Positions 45,405-55,280 of a DNA stretch of 64,000 bases are shown piece by piece (within the stretch, counting starts at the first letter, position 1; each line of letters opens with the position of its first letter). A program made the position numbers and the translations under genes. Source of the stretch: Alkalicoccus daliensis. Lineage in GTDB: Bacteria; Bacillota; Bacilli; Bacillales; Salisediminibacteriaceae. The stretch lies in contig NZ_FNIL01000001.1 in NCBI RefSeq assembly GCF_900103955.1, positions 434,001 through 498,000 of the forward strand, in the 5' to 3' direction. The notes under the pieces were generated by a model, which ran no database searches, had not been told where the DNA came from, and saw nothing but the letters and a program-made list of their open reading frames with translations.

Positions 45405-45423
45405 AGAATTATGATTTAAATTA

Positions 45424-45455
45424 AGAAGACCAGTTTATACCGGCCTTCTCTTTAT
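45424..45455. terminator. convergent intrinsic terminator
   Basis: AGAAGACCAGT pairs with ACCGGCCTTCT with two wobbles; CTCTTTAT follows on the + strand and TCTTAATTT on the - strand. It lies between the recombinase-like gene and the convergent flavin reductase gene. Confidence 0.6.
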
Positions 45456-45462
45456 GTGCAGT

Positions 45463-45948
45463 TTATTTATAGAATTCCTGCGGTATCCTCCCAAAATTGC
45501 GCTGATGATACAACAATGGTGCCGTCTCATTATTATCGGCACCGATTACTTCTCCAATGATCATCGTATGATCGCCTGCATCCACAGTTTTAAAAACTTT
45601 ACATTCAAGAAGCCCAGTGTATCCATTTATAATCGGCGCGTTATATTGAGAATTTGCCCATTCTATTTTCGAAAAGCGATCTGTACCTTTTGTAGCAAAA
45701 AGCATGCATAAATCTCCTTGATCCTCTGCAAGTACATGTACATTAAAATGCTCCTGAGATGCAAATACGTCATGTGTAGAAACATTTTTATCAATTGACC
45801 AAGAAATCAGCATTGGATCCATCGATACAGATGTAAATGAATTTACTGTTAAGCCTACTGGTTCCTCCTCTGGTGTGTTAGCAGTTACTACAGTAACACC
45901 GGTAGGATAATTTCCCATAATTCCTCTGAAAGTTGTCTGATCTGCCAT
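45463..45948 (-). CDS. flavin reductase-like FMN-binding protein
   Basis: A 161-residue flavin reductase-like domain protein: Y-P-T-G-V-T-V-V-T near residue 15, L-T-V-N-S-F-T-S-V-S-M-D-P near 37, and H-F-N-V-H-V-L near 69. Relatives (HpaC type) supply reduced flavin to monooxygenases; no monooxygenase gene is nearby. ATG 45948 has GGAGTG 8 nt upstream; GTG 45957 lies within that site. Confidence 0.85.
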   Translation of the reverse strand: MADQTTFRGIMGNYPTGVTVVTANTPEEEPVGLTVNSFTSVSMDPMLISWSIDKNVSTHDVFASQEHFNVHVLAEDQGDLCMLFATKGTDRFSKIEWANSQYNAPIINGYTGLLECKVFKTVDAGDHTMIIGEVIGADNNETAPLLYHQRNFGRIPQEFYK

Positions 45949-46019
45949 AAAAAACACTCCATTTCAACATTTTTTACAATTTCCCTTACTACCATATCAT
46001 TTTAAAATCAAAAACGCGA

Positions 46020-46053
46020 AAAAGCAGCATTAAAACAAACTTATTTTAATGCA
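46020..46053 (-). terminator. intrinsic terminator overlapping the glycosyltransferase stop
   Basis: GCATTAAAA and TTTTAATGC pair across a short loop; on the - strand the stem is followed by TGCTTTTTCG. The left arm contains the last codons of the gene. Confidence 0.6.
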
Positions 46054-47015
46054 TAGCTGTACCATGATAAAAGAGTGTTGATTTCGATTTCTTTGCTGTT
46101 ATTTTCCGACACCTGAATGTAAGCATTTTCAGCAATTTTTTGTCTCATCTCATAATTATTTATTAACCTTTCTGCAAACATTGCAAATTCCTCTTCGTTC
46201 CTATAGAGAAATCCTGAATACTCATGCTTGATTACTCCCCTGTTCCCATCAATGTCTGAAGCTAGTACCGGACGGTACGCAGCCATAGCTTCGAGTAAGG
46301 CTGATGATTGTCCTTCACTCAGTGAAGTATTGAGCACAACATCAGCTTTCTTATAAAAATCTGCCATATCAGCAAAAGGTATTTCGCCATGATACGTCAG
46401 CCAATCATATTTTTGAAGAAAATGATCAATTTTTTTATATTCATTTTCTTCAATTACTGGTCCTGCCAATTCAAGTGCAATATTATATTTATCGCGCATA
46501 ATAGCAGCCATTTCAATTGCTGAAGTTATATTTTTTACTTTGCGGATACCGGCAGGCAGCAAAAATATAAAGGGATCCGGGTTCTTATTTAACGGTTTTT
46601 TATTCAATTCTACCGATTGAGGCATTACTTTTATCTTTTCCTGGATATCAGGAAGGTAATGTACAACCTTTTCTTTCATTTTACTGTCAAATGCATGAAT
46701 GATTTGTGCATTTTGCAGACACTGTAAAATAACATCTCTTTTATCCTCTTCTTCAAGATTCTGATTTATATCAGTACCGGTTAATGTAAGAATATAAGGA
46801 AGATGTATATTATACTTTTTTTGGAAAATCGCAAATTTATAAGCATGAAAACCGTGAACCAAATCAATATTTTCTGGAATTGGGGCTCCCTCTTCGGTTG
46901 AAGAAATAACTGATACTTTATGGGATCTGTTTTCGATTCCCTGCTTTATTCTTTCCGCGGTAATTTTATTTCCCCGCCATTCATTAAAGTGTGGTGATGC
47001 AATTAATATGTGCAT
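46041..47015 (-). CDS. glycosyltransferase family 4-like protein
   Basis: A 324-residue GT-B fold glycosyltransferase. The N-terminal acceptor domain begins M-H-I-L-I-A-S-P-H-F. The C-terminal donor domain has F-L-L-P-A-G-I-R-K-V-K-N near residue 150 and the E-x-(7)-E donor-binding motif as E-G-Q-S-S-A-L-L-E-A-M-A near 240. Sugar and acceptor are unknown; no polysaccharide gene cluster surrounds it. Confidence 0.85.
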   Translation of the reverse strand: MHILIASPHFNEWRGNKITAERIKQGIENRSHKVSVISSTEEGAPIPENIDLVHGFHAYKFAIFQKKYNIHLPYILTLTGTDINQNLEEEDKRDVILQCLQNAQIIHAFDSKMKEKVVHYLPDIQEKIKVMPQSVELNKKPLNKNPDPFIFLLPAGIRKVKNITSAIEMAAIMRDKYNIALELAGPVIEENEYKKIDHFLQKYDWLTYHGEIPFADMADFYKKADVVLNTSLSEGQSSALLEAMAAYRPVLASDIDGNRGVIKHEYSGFLYRNEEEFAMFAERLINNYEMRQKIAENAYIQVSENNSKEIEINTLLSWYSYALK

Positions 47016-47063
47016 ATATTCCCTCCAGATAATTATGATAGATAATTCTTATAGTATCGTCAA

Positions 47064-47092
47064 CGAAAAAACCTCTGCAGATCTGCAGAGGA
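47064..47092 (-). terminator. intrinsic terminator of the DUF2231 gene
   Basis: CCTCTGCAGA and TCTGCAGAGG form a perfect 20-bp palindrome; on the - strand it is followed by TTTTTT. It separates the DUF2231 and glycosyltransferase genes. Confidence 0.85.
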
Positions 47093-47157
47093 AGCCGAAA
47101 AACGATATTTAATTAATACTTCGGCCATTCACTATCCGGACGGTCAGCCTTCAGATA

Positions 47158-47589
47158 TCATATACCATCGTACATTAACCTGCCGGCATAATGACCGGTT
47201 GCGAATACTAACACTGCGCCAATTACAGATAAAACAGCAAGACCCCAGCGGAGAAATTTATTGTTCATTACCAGATTAATTGCTAGTAAAATTGTGATAA
47301 TAATATATGTGATAAGTGAATAAAAGGCAAACTGCTGATGCAGCCCAAGAAATTCTCCTACAGAATCTCCATAAAGCTGAATTGCAACACCTACCGCATC
47401 AGGTCCTGTTAGGTAGGAAATTATGCCGCCTGCCGTACCTATAGCCACTACCCATAAAGCCGCACGTTCAAAAAACCAGGATCGCCAGACAGATAAAACA
47501 ATAAAGAGTGTTCCTACAATCCAAAGCGCAATAGGCAAATGAACTATTGCAGGATGGAGGGGTTCAGGAATTAAATACAAATTAACCAC
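47158..47589 (-). CDS. DUF2231 membrane protein
   Basis: A 143-residue protein with four hydrophobic helices. The family hallmark L-H-P-A-I-V-H-L-P-I-A-L lies in the first helix, and a late T-G-H-Y-A-G segment also fits; the histidines could bind heme or metal, but this is unproven. AGGTGG-type ribosome site before the ATG. Monocistronic, with its own terminator. Confidence 0.8.
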   Translation of the reverse strand: MVNLYLIPEPLHPAIVHLPIALWIVGTLFIVLSVWRSWFFERAALWVVAIGTAGGIISYLTGPDAVGVAIQLYGDSVGEFLGLHQQFAFYSLITYIIITILLAINLVMNNKFLRWGLAVLSVIGAVLVFATGHYAGRLMYDGI

Positions 47590-47672
47590 CTCTTAAAATA
47601 TTAGAATTACTTTTGTACATATAATGTATATACCCTGTTACACATTTGTACAAACAGTGCAATTATAAATTT

Positions 47673-47711
47673 AACAATAAAACAGCTGTCCCAATGAAGA
47701 GACAGCCGTCG
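47673..47711 (-). terminator. intrinsic terminator of the DUF2203 gene
   Basis: On the - strand ACGGCTGTC and GACAGCTGT pair (one wobble) and TTTTATTGTT follows. Confidence 0.75.
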
Positions 47712-47788
47712 GCAGGTTAATATAGATTTCTTTTTCAAGTATTTATTTCAGATATACTCCTTCCACTGGTCTTGTGACTCCGTTGAAT

Positions 47789-48178
47789 TTATAAGGGACG
47801 GCGCCCACTGAAACCATCTTTCGTATCATGATAATAGCTGATTGTTTCCTCTCCTTCTTTCCAGCAGAGCAGAATTTCTGCGCCGCCTTTAAATGACGGA
47901 AAATCAACCAGTGCAGGCTCAATGCCTTTTAATAAAGCTCCGTTTGCCTGAATATTATTCACGTGCTGCTGCGCAAGAATCTCCATAAACTCAAGCTGGC
48001 TTTCCAATTTAAAAATTCTTCCTGCATCTGTGGCAACATGATTTCCATCTTTAAGCTGCTGATAGGTTTTCCAAAGCTCATTAAATTCTGCCTGTACATC
48101 TTTAAGTGCAGTAATTTCTTCTTTTATCACGGGCAGCAGTTTATTTGCCTGAGTTATTGTAAAATATTTAGCATACAT
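47789..48178 (-). CDS. DUF2203 protein
   Basis: A 129-residue soluble protein of the DUF2203 family: Y-F-T-I-T-Q-A-N-K-L-L-P at the start, a long helical middle, and a C-terminal D-F-P-S-F-K-G-G-A-E-I-L-L-C-W-K-x-G-E segment with a final F-x-G-R-R-P. No function is known. ATG 48178 has GGAGGGC upstream; a longer in-frame start at 48211 would include that site. Confidence 0.83.
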   Translation of the reverse strand: MYAKYFTITQANKLLPVIKEEITALKDVQAEFNELWKTYQQLKDGNHVATDAGRIFKLESQLEFMEILAQQHVNNIQANGALLKGIEPALVDFPSFKGGAEILLCWKEGEETISYYHDTKDGFSGRRPL

Positions 48179-48246
48179 GCCTCTGCCCTCCTTTACAAAC
48201 ATAAAAAGCAAGCGTAGATGGATCCGAATGTAAGAATGTTAGAAGC

Positions 48247-48987
48247 TTAAATTAATTTAAAATGCCTGAATGCTTCTGCTACTCCGTGTTCCTGGTTCCC
48301 GAGAGTTACAAAATCAGCAGCTTCTTTCACGGCCGGCTGGGCATTCCCCATAGCTACTCCTATGCCTGCCTGCTGAATCATAGTCATATCATTTAAACTG
48401 TCTCCGCAAGCCAGAACCTGATCAAAGTTTAACTTCTTAAATTCCAAGATTCGGTGTATTGCTTTTGCTTTATGAACTCCTTTTGCATTAACTTCAATAT
48501 TTAATGGATGAGAATTACTTATTTCCAGCCCGTCATGTTTTTTCAGCTCACTCAAAATATCTTCTCTGACATCTTCATCATCCAGGTCAAACCCGAATTT
48601 AAGCCACTCCAGTTCCCCCATATTATCCGGCATTTCCTGTTTCCATACTTTACCGACAGAGGCCGCCCAGTGACGCGCTTTGTATGTGTTCCTGAGCTCC
48701 CACATAAGCTCCACCAGCTTCGTATCCAGTACAGTTCTCTCAATTAATTCTGGACCGTTTAAATGCCAGATTTCACTGCCGTTTCCAGTAATAATATAAT
48801 CATTGAGATTCAATTCTTCCGCATAGTCTTCTACAGCCATCAAAGACCTTCCGGTAGCTATCACTACGGTAATGCCATTTTCCACTGCAAGTTTCACAGC
48901 CTCGTTATTTTCCTTTGATATCCGATGATCATTCGATAATACGGTCCCATCCATATCCAGTACTGCCAGCTTAATTTGACTGCTCAT
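48247..48987 (-). CDS. Cof-type HAD phosphatase
   Basis: A 246-residue HAD-superfamily hydrolase with a Cof-type (C2) cap. Motif I is D-M-D-G-T near residue 10, motif II V-I-A-T-G-R-S, and motif IV G-D-S-L-N-D-M near 195 with V-A-M-G-N-A. Family members dephosphorylate small phospho-metabolites such as sugar phosphates, pyridoxal phosphate or flavins. ATG 48987 follows AAGGGAG. It may be co-transcribed with the upstream small membrane gene, 25 bp away. Confidence 0.9.
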   Translation of the reverse strand: MSSQIKLAVLDMDGTVLSNDHRISKENNEAVKLAVENGITVVIATGRSLMAVEDYAEELNLNDYIITGNGSEIWHLNGPELIERTVLDTKLVELMWELRNTYKARHWAASVGKVWKQEMPDNMGELEWLKFGFDLDDEDVREDILSELKKHDGLEISNSHPLNIEVNAKGVHKAKAIHRILEFKKLNFDQVLACGDSLNDMTMIQQAGIGVAMGNAQPAVKEAADFVTLGNQEHGVAEAFRHFKLI

Positions 48988-49012
48988 TTGCTGCTCCCTT
49001 CTGTCATTCCCT

Positions 49013-49219
49013 TTAAACATAAATAAAGTAAATTACTGTAGCGATAATTGCTGGAATAAATGTGCCTATATAAATATAAGTAAGCAGTTTAAAGTGATTT
49101 TTCGACTTTTTCTTATCAGAGTAGTTTTTATCCTCTGGATTCATTCCAATAAATATTGTAGCTGCCAGCGCGATAACACAGATAATCCCTGCAATTATTA
49201 AATAAGGTGTCATGTTCAT
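49013..49219 (-). CDS. small two-helix membrane protein
   Basis: A 68-residue protein with hydrophobic helices at about 6-26 and 45-67 separated by a charged loop (K-N-Y-S-D-K-K-K-S-K). No family is recognised. The ATG has GCGGGTGAT upstream. It lies between dynA and the HAD gene on the same strand. Confidence 0.6.
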   Translation of the reverse strand: MNMTPYLIIAGIICVIALAATIFIGMNPEDKNYSDKKKSKNHFKLLTYIYIGTFIPAIIATVIYFIYV

Positions 49220-49306
49220 TAAATCACCCGCTTTCTAAAGCGATGCACAGGTCCCATGGCAGCAGGAAGGCTGTATTTATAATCCCGGTACTTGAGCCAG
49301 TGGAAG

Positions 49307-52300
49307 TTATAAAGGATATGCTGCCAGCTCCTGATGAGCCTGTTTTCTCTGCTCGATCACTTCTTTTTGTTCTTCACTCATAAGAGCATCGTATTTTTCA
49401 ATTTCCCGTTCCAGTGCGTGAATAAATGCAGCTCTTGTTTCTTCCGTGATTTCTCCAACTGCTTCTTCCAAAAAATCTTTAATTTCAAGTTCCTTCCGCT
49501 GCAGTAGCAGAGTAACATTTTCCATAGCTTCCTGCACCAGCGCTTCTTTTAATTCTTTACTTTTGTTTCCTTCAAAAAAATCTTTTTTACTTTTTAAATA
49601 AGATTTATACTTTTCTTCGTTTTCTACCAACTTTATATCTTCCATTTTAGTACGAATATTCAGTTGAAAAGCTGGCCTGATAATATATAGATCCGGAATT
49701 TGTTTCTGCAGATTTTCTTCGTAGGTGTTACTCCAGTTCCTGAATAAACGCTGCACTGCATGATCCAGCCTGATTGAAACTGCTTCCCATTCCTGTTTTA
49801 AAAACTGTTCCCCCATCGCTGCCCAGTCAAGTACAGCATGGATGAGATCCATCTGAAGATTTTTTTTATTATCTCCGGATAATACTGAAACATTTACCGC
49901 TTCCAAATAATAATCGCTTAGTACATAATTCATTCGTTTACGCAGATGCAGGGACAGCTGCTCCAGTTCCCGCTGCGCATCTCTGACAACATATTGAAAA
50001 GACTGCTGTTTTACATCCTTGATTGCTTCTCCTGCACTTTCTTTTAAATTCCCTAAATGCGCAGCTCTCTCTTCCGATGATTCCTGCAGGTATGCAGAGT
50101 AATTGTGAAGCTGTTCAGCAACTCTGCTTTCCTGTTCCTTAATAATTTCAATGCCGAGCCGCTTCAGCTCATCCAGAACTGCGGAATAAAAATGATTCTC
50201 AAAAATTTCAAAGCTCTTATCTTCAGAACCAGGCTGGAGCGCGAGCTTACTTGAAACGTCATACAATTTAGGAACTGAAAATCCATTTTGCTGCAGCTGC
50301 TCTTTCACATGTTTTCTTACCATCTGCAGTTCACTGGCAGAGTCAGCCAGATCACTGGCATTTATAACAAAATACATTTTGTTGGCTGAAAAACTTTCAT
50401 TTACACTGTTCAGCTGCTGTAGAAAGTATTGATCTGCTTTTGAAAAGGCGTGATTGTAATATGTCAGGTAAAATATAGCATCCGATGTCTCCATCTGCCG
50501 AAAAGCGATATTTGTATGTCTTCCATGAATAGAATTAACTCCGGGAGTATCTACAAGAATAATTCCCTGCTCTGTTAAGGGAGAATTATAATACATAGTA
50601 ACATTCTGTATCAAGCAGGCCATTGTTTCATCAGCTACGTATGGAGAAAGGTTATCCATATTTACTGTTTTCACGGTTCCCAGCAATTCCTTATTGTCCC
50701 TGAGAGATGCCTGAAGCATGAGCAGATAATCGACCAGCGTTCTCTGCTGCCTGGTTAATCTTGTTAAAGAGGCTGCACTCCACTTCGCTATCGTGTCAAT
50801 ATCCACTTTCTGCCGGATGGATTTTGCTACAGACTCTATCTCTTCAGATAAAGCTGTTCTGGTTTTAAAGTAAATTACCGCTTCTCCGTGAGAATGTGTT
50901 TCATCTGCACAGCGGACCGTATTAATCGTTGCTGTTGTAGGGTGCGGTGACACCGGCATAACCTCTGCACCCAGCAGTGCATTCGCAAAGCTTGATTTCC
51001 CGGCACTGAAAGCGCCGAAGAGCGAAATAGTAAAGGTGGACTTTTCATAATTTTCGACCGCTTTCTCTAATTCCTGCACTTCTTCTTTAAATAAAATATG
51101 CTTTTTGATAGGTGCTGTCCATGCTGTTAAATCCTGCAGCCATTCCGAAGCTGCTTGCTGATCCAGCTTTGGGGAAGAAGCATTATATATATTCTCTGTC
51201 TCTTCCGGAGTTGCCTCAGTATTTTCCTGTTCAAGAGTAATATCCTTCCAGAATGTTTCTTCCTTCACCTGTGTGTCCGGCGAAACTTTTTCGAGCAGAT
51301 CCTCCAGTGGTTTAATCACCGCGCCGGAAGGCTTGTAAACTTCAGCAGTGTGGAGCATTTCTTTTTCCATTTCACTTATTGCGGCTAACTCTTCATGATA
51401 TTTTTCCAGATCAGCTAATTTTTCCTGCTTTTTATCCAGCTCCTTGATCTGCGAATCCACATGCTGTTTTAATCCTTCAATATAAAGCAGAAGCAGCTGA
51501 GACCCTGCCTGGCGTACATCTCTTACAAGCGCTTCATTCATTTTCTTCGAAAGGGTATACACATATTCACGGTTTGTAGAAGCAGAAGTAATATGTCCAT
51601 CAATCCAATCACTCGAAACTGCAATATCCAGAGCTTTCATCGCCTGTAAAAATTCCTCCTGATTAGACAGCTTCTGTACCGGAACCTTTCTAAAATAATC
51701 TTCTACATAATAAATCAGCTGCGATTTTAAATTATCATTTAACTCCACTGTAAGCTGATTCAGCCTTTTTTCCTGTTCTTCCTTTGTTTTTTTACCGGAG
51801 AACAGAACTCCCACTTTAAATGTGCGTTGTTTCGACTCTACATAACGTTCCAGCAGCTCTGTTGTCGTAAATGGAAACAAATGTACATTGTCGTAAAGCC
51901 GCTTTAACTGATCGTCATAATCCTGCTCCAAAGCCCTTTCATATCCTTTAAGCTCTGACATCTGTTCCTTAATCGTAGAAATTTCTTCAACTTCCGCTGC
52001 AGTAAAACCTGCTTTCCCGGCATTTTCTTTTATTTCTTTACGTTTCTCATTAAACTCTGACTGAATCCTGGCAGTGAGCGCTTCATAATAGCCTTTTTTC
52101 AATGCTTCCTGTGCAGGGAGCATGAACTGATTGCTTTGTTTTAATATAGCTTTCATTTTTTGACGAAGCGCTGGAAATTGATTCAGCGGATGATCCTGTT
52201 CTTTCATCGTAGTTAAATAAAATCCCGCATAACGGATATGCCATTTCTCAAATATTTCATCTACCTGCGCACGAAAATCTTCCAGGGAAACTTCTTTTTC

Positions 52301-52876
52301 TTCATGCTTATCAATCTGGTTTATGACAATAAAAATAGGTTTTCCTGCCTGGGAAAGCTGCTTTAAAAAGTGAAGGTTCGTTTCCGATTGTACGTGATTA
52401 TAATCCATTACATAAACGATCGTATCTGTTGAATAAAGCTGTTCAGCCGTAACTTTTGCATGAGTCGGATCTGTGGAATCGACACCGGGAGTATCTACGA
52501 TCACTCCATTATCTGATAAAAAAGAAAGGGGGGCCTGGATATGCAGTTCTTTAATCTGCTCTCCTTCTTTGCCCCACTCGTTAATACGGGACCAGGGGAG
52601 CTCGCCTTCATACGAATGAATCTTTTTATTTTTCGGACCGATTAACTGCAGTCCAAAATCCCCTTTCGATATTTTTATAATATTCGCGCTCGTAGGGATC
52701 GGGCTTGTAGGAAGCACTTCTGCTCCCAGCAGCGCATTTAGCAGAGTGGATTTCCCAGCGGAAAAATGACCGCAGAAAGCGACTTCAAAAATACCGCTGT
52801 TCTTTTTATCTTCAATCTTTTCTAAACGGTCCTGTTCCTGCTCTGTTAATGTCAGTATAGTTTCTGTCTCCATCAT
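49307..52876 (-). CDS. dynA: bacterial dynamin DynA
   Basis: A 1189-residue fusion of two dynamin-like GTPases, as in B. subtilis DynA (about 1190 residues). First module: G1 G-H-F-S-A-G-K-S at 36-43, G3 D-T-P-G-V-D-S, G4 N-Q-I-D. Second module, from about residue 590: G1 G-A-F-S-A-G-K-S near 625, G3 D-T-P-G-V-N-S, with N-A-S-D at the G4 place. Long coiled coils follow each. DynA tethers and fuses membranes and contributes to membrane-stress and phage tolerance in B. subtilis. ATG 52876 has AAAAGGA about 7 nt upstream; other in-frame ATGs further upstream lack a site. Confidence 0.93.
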   Translation of the reverse strand: MMETETILTLTEQEQDRLEKIEDKKNSGIFEVAFCGHFSAGKSTLLNALLGAEVLPTSPIPTSANIIKISKGDFGLQLIGPKNKKIHSYEGELPWSRINEWGKEGEQIKELHIQAPLSFLSDNGVIVDTPGVDSTDPTHAKVTAEQLYSTDTIVYVMDYNHVQSETNLHFLKQLSQAGKPIFIVINQIDKHEEKEVSLEDFRAQVDEIFEKWHIRYAGFYLTTMKEQDHPLNQFPALRQKMKAILKQSNQFMLPAQEALKKGYYEALTARIQSEFNEKRKEIKENAGKAGFTAAEVEEISTIKEQMSELKGYERALEQDYDDQLKRLYDNVHLFPFTTTELLERYVESKQRTFKVGVLFSGKKTKEEQEKRLNQLTVELNDNLKSQLIYYVEDYFRKVPVQKLSNQEEFLQAMKALDIAVSSDWIDGHITSASTNREYVYTLSKKMNEALVRDVRQAGSQLLLLYIEGLKQHVDSQIKELDKKQEKLADLEKYHEELAAISEMEKEMLHTAEVYKPSGAVIKPLEDLLEKVSPDTQVKEETFWKDITLEQENTEATPEETENIYNASSPKLDQQAASEWLQDLTAWTAPIKKHILFKEEVQELEKAVENYEKSTFTISLFGAFSAGKSSFANALLGAEVMPVSPHPTTATINTVRCADETHSHGEAVIYFKTRTALSEEIESVAKSIRQKVDIDTIAKWSAASLTRLTRQQRTLVDYLLMLQASLRDNKELLGTVKTVNMDNLSPYVADETMACLIQNVTMYYNSPLTEQGIILVDTPGVNSIHGRHTNIAFRQMETSDAIFYLTYYNHAFSKADQYFLQQLNSVNESFSANKMYFVINASDLADSASELQMVRKHVKEQLQQNGFSVPKLYDVSSKLALQPGSEDKSFEIFENHFYSAVLDELKRLGIEIIKEQESRVAEQLHNYSAYLQESSEERAAHLGNLKESAGEAIKDVKQQSFQYVVRDAQRELEQLSLHLRKRMNYVLSDYYLEAVNVSVLSGDNKKNLQMDLIHAVLDWAAMGEQFLKQEWEAVSIRLDHAVQRLFRNWSNTYEENLQKQIPDLYIIRPAFQLNIRTKMEDIKLVENEEKYKSYLKSKKDFFEGNKSKELKEALVQEAMENVTLLLQRKELEIKDFLEEAVGEITEETRAAFIHALEREIEKYDALMSEEQKEVIEQRKQAHQELAAYPL

Positions 52877-53041
52877 GTCACGTCCTTTTAATGAACTCAT
52901 ATAATAACTATATCGAAAATTGAAGCGGAAAGAAAACAATCTTCAGTGAATGAAAGGAATTTCCTGCAGACTCCCTGAAAAATTGTCCTGATTTCACCAT
53001 TTTATTTACAGGAACATTCCTGAACAAAACTGCGGCATTTT

Positions 53042-54394
53042 TTAAAGTAGTAATATAGCGACAACTGTCCCTACACCGCCGTACAGAAGAGCATAGGGCA
53101 TATTCATCCAGGTAATCCGGTACGGATTTAAACCTGTATTCATTGCGCTGATATTCACAGTGATGCCGTAAGTTCCTACCGTTGCCGTAGCAAGAGCGCC
53201 GCTGACCAATACAATACTAAAGCTGAGAGGATTTGCTGCTGCAAACAGTGGAGTAATTGCTTCAATCAGGACTGCGATCGTTGCGATTGGGTGAATACCT
53301 ATCATACTCATCAATAAATATGTGAATTGAATCATAAACAAAACTACCCAGGGGGTATCTTCCATTGCAAGAAAGGGAGACTGAATGGTTTCCAGCAGCG
53401 GTGTTTGATTTAAGGCCGTGGAAAAAAATGCCAGAGAAACAAAAAGCAGAATGAAATTCTGCATATGATTATTTCTCTCTTTCCAGACAGGAAGCCCAAC
53501 TGCAAGAAAACTTTTAATACGTCTGACAGATGCAGCCCAGAGAAAGGCGAAAGGAAAAATAACGATTGTAACGGTAAGAATAAAATTAAGTTCAAAAAGA
53601 TTTCCGATAGCTACAATTGTGAGAAGAAATAAGGAAAGTGCTCCAGTGAGGATGCTGATCGGTTTTAATATTCCTTTGGTACTCACAGTTTTTTCAGGCG
53701 CCTTATAAGAAATTGCCCGGTACCTCCACCTGCCGACCACTCCATCCAGTGTTAACGTAAGAAAGGAGACAAGCATCAGCCAGGGAAGCATGGTAAAGTA
53801 GCTTACTCCCGTAGCGTCGACACTGATCGCTACAAGGATTTCCATCGGACTCCAGCAAAGTGCCACAGCAAATGCTCTTAACGTCGTCTGTACAATAAAC
53901 TTCTGCTGCAGTTGAAGCTCATAATTCCGCATATTCTCTTTTAAGACACCCTGCGAAAGACTCAGGGCGGATAAGTTGATAAAAGCCACCAATATGTAAC
54001 TGGTAACCGAAGCCCGCTGATACAGCCTGCCCAGGTCGCTTACGTTTGCAGACAGAAGTTCATTAATCCTCCGGTCATACCTCCCTGCCCGCACAATACT
54101 GTTCATCCAGGGAAGCATAAACAGCAGTGCAAGCAGGGACAAATTTTCATTTACATATAAAATGGTTTCCATACCTGCCATCGGATAAATAAAAAGTAAA
54201 GCCAGGCCGATACTGCCAAAAATTCCAGCAAGCAGCCGAAATAAAAAAGAGGCATAAGGAAATGACATAGCAAATAATATAATCGTTGCAAAGGCGAGAA
54301 AATAGTGCAGTAGATAATGATTGATAATTAATGAAAGTAAATATAAAGCTACGACACATGTAAAGAATAAATAGTGATGAGACCGAATATTCAT
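53042..54394 (-). CDS. polytopic membrane protein, ion-transporter-superfamily-like
   Basis: A 450-residue protein with about 11-12 hydrophobic helices. Two motifs are shared with the divergent gene at 55281-56630: a L-C-W-S-P-M-E-I-L-V helix near residue 190 and M-I-G-I-H-P-I-A-T-I near 370, each in a similar position. The repeated, re-entrant-like organisation recalls the ion-transporter (ArsB/NhaD/DctM) superfamily, but I cannot assign a substrate. GGAGGCGGGT precedes the ATG. The gene follows the SDR gene by 13 bp on the same strand. Confidence 0.7.
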   Translation of the reverse strand: MNIRSHHYLFFTCVVALYLLSLIINHYLLHYFLAFATIILFAMSFPYASFLFRLLAGIFGSIGLALLFIYPMAGMETILYVNENLSLLALLFMLPWMNSIVRAGRYDRRINELLSANVSDLGRLYQRASVTSYILVAFINLSALSLSQGVLKENMRNYELQLQQKFIVQTTLRAFAVALCWSPMEILVAISVDATGVSYFTMLPWLMLVSFLTLTLDGVVGRWRYRAISYKAPEKTVSTKGILKPISILTGALSLFLLTIVAIGNLFELNFILTVTIVIFPFAFLWAASVRRIKSFLAVGLPVWKERNNHMQNFILLFVSLAFFSTALNQTPLLETIQSPFLAMEDTPWVVLFMIQFTYLLMSMIGIHPIATIAVLIEAITPLFAAANPLSFSIVLVSGALATATVGTYGITVNISAMNTGLNPYRITWMNMPYALLYGGVGTVVAILLL

Positions 54395-54407
54395 ACCCGC
54401 CTCCTGT

Positions 54408-55220
54408 TTATTTTGTTTTATAAAGAATTAAAGTCTCCAGAATCTTCCGGGGAAGCAGGACGGTACCTAGTTTCCAGAGTTTTGCTGTTCTGCCGACAGA
54501 GAGGAGAAATGGAGGCTTCTCTGCTTTTATAATCTGCTTTACATATGCAAGTATTTCAAACGGGTCACCGGAAGAAGAAGCATTCTGATCTGCATGTTTT
54601 TTCAAAGCATTTTCCAGATTTTCATAGTAGGACTGCTGCGAAAATTTTGCCCCATTCGCACTCTTTCCCCAGATATCCGTTTTATAGGAGGAAATTTCAA
54701 GCAGCGTTACATAAATCCCCTGCGGCAGCAGCTCATACCTTAAAGATTCACTCCATCCACGAAGTGCAAATTTTGAAGCAGCGTAGGCACCGAGTCCGGG
54801 AAGACCGGTTATGCCGCTTACACTTCCCATTTGGATAATTTTTCCTTGATCGGACTTTCTGAGATAAGGCAGCATTCTTCTTGTAATATCTGCTTGGGCC
54901 ACTACATTTACCTGAAGCTGTGCTGCCCAGTCTTCGTCATCAAGAGCTTCCGTTACGCCCCCCTGGCAGAAACCTGCATTATTAACTAAAACATCAACTG
55001 CGGTAAATTGCTTCTTTAATTCTTCACACAGGCGGTCTTTGTCAGCAGTACGAGTAATGTCTGCCTGATAAATAAATTGAATACCTGCTTTTTTAAGTGC
55101 GGAAGCATCTGACACTCTGCGAATAACAGCAATTACTGTATGAGTTTTACTCAGCTCTTTGGCAAGTATAAAACCGAATCCGCTTCCTGCTCCTGTAATT
55201 AAGATGTTTCTCCGGGTCAT
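54408..55220 (-). CDS. short-chain dehydrogenase/reductase
   Basis: A 270-residue classical SDR. The cofactor motif is T-G-A-G-S-G-F-G near residue 8, N-N-A-G lies near 83, and the catalytic Ser with Y-A-A-S-K lies near 135-150. The R-R after the second strand favours NADP(H). Substrate unknown. ATG 55220 follows GGAGG. It sits between two paralogous permease genes, one on each strand, suggesting a linked role. Confidence 0.87.
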   Translation of the reverse strand: MTRRNILITGAGSGFGFILAKELSKTHTVIAVIRRVSDASALKKAGIQFIYQADITRTADKDRLCEELKKQFTAVDVLVNNAGFCQGGVTEALDDEDWAAQLQVNVVAQADITRRMLPYLRKSDQGKIIQMGSVSGITGLPGLGAYAASKFALRGWSESLRYELLPQGIYVTLLEISSYKTDIWGKSANGAKFSQQSYYENLENALKKHADQNASSSGDPFEILAYVKQIIKAEKPPFLLSVGRTAKLWKLGTVLLPRKILETLILYKTK

Positions 55221-55280
55221 AGAGGCCTCCTTCATGATAAAATAGAAACGTCGAGGGGAGGGATTACGCTGAATAAACGT

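Noticed and set aside
47072-47091. Perfect 20-bp palindrome as a possible regulator-binding site
   Set aside because: On the - strand it is followed by T6 just after the DUF2231 gene, so a terminator is the simpler reading.
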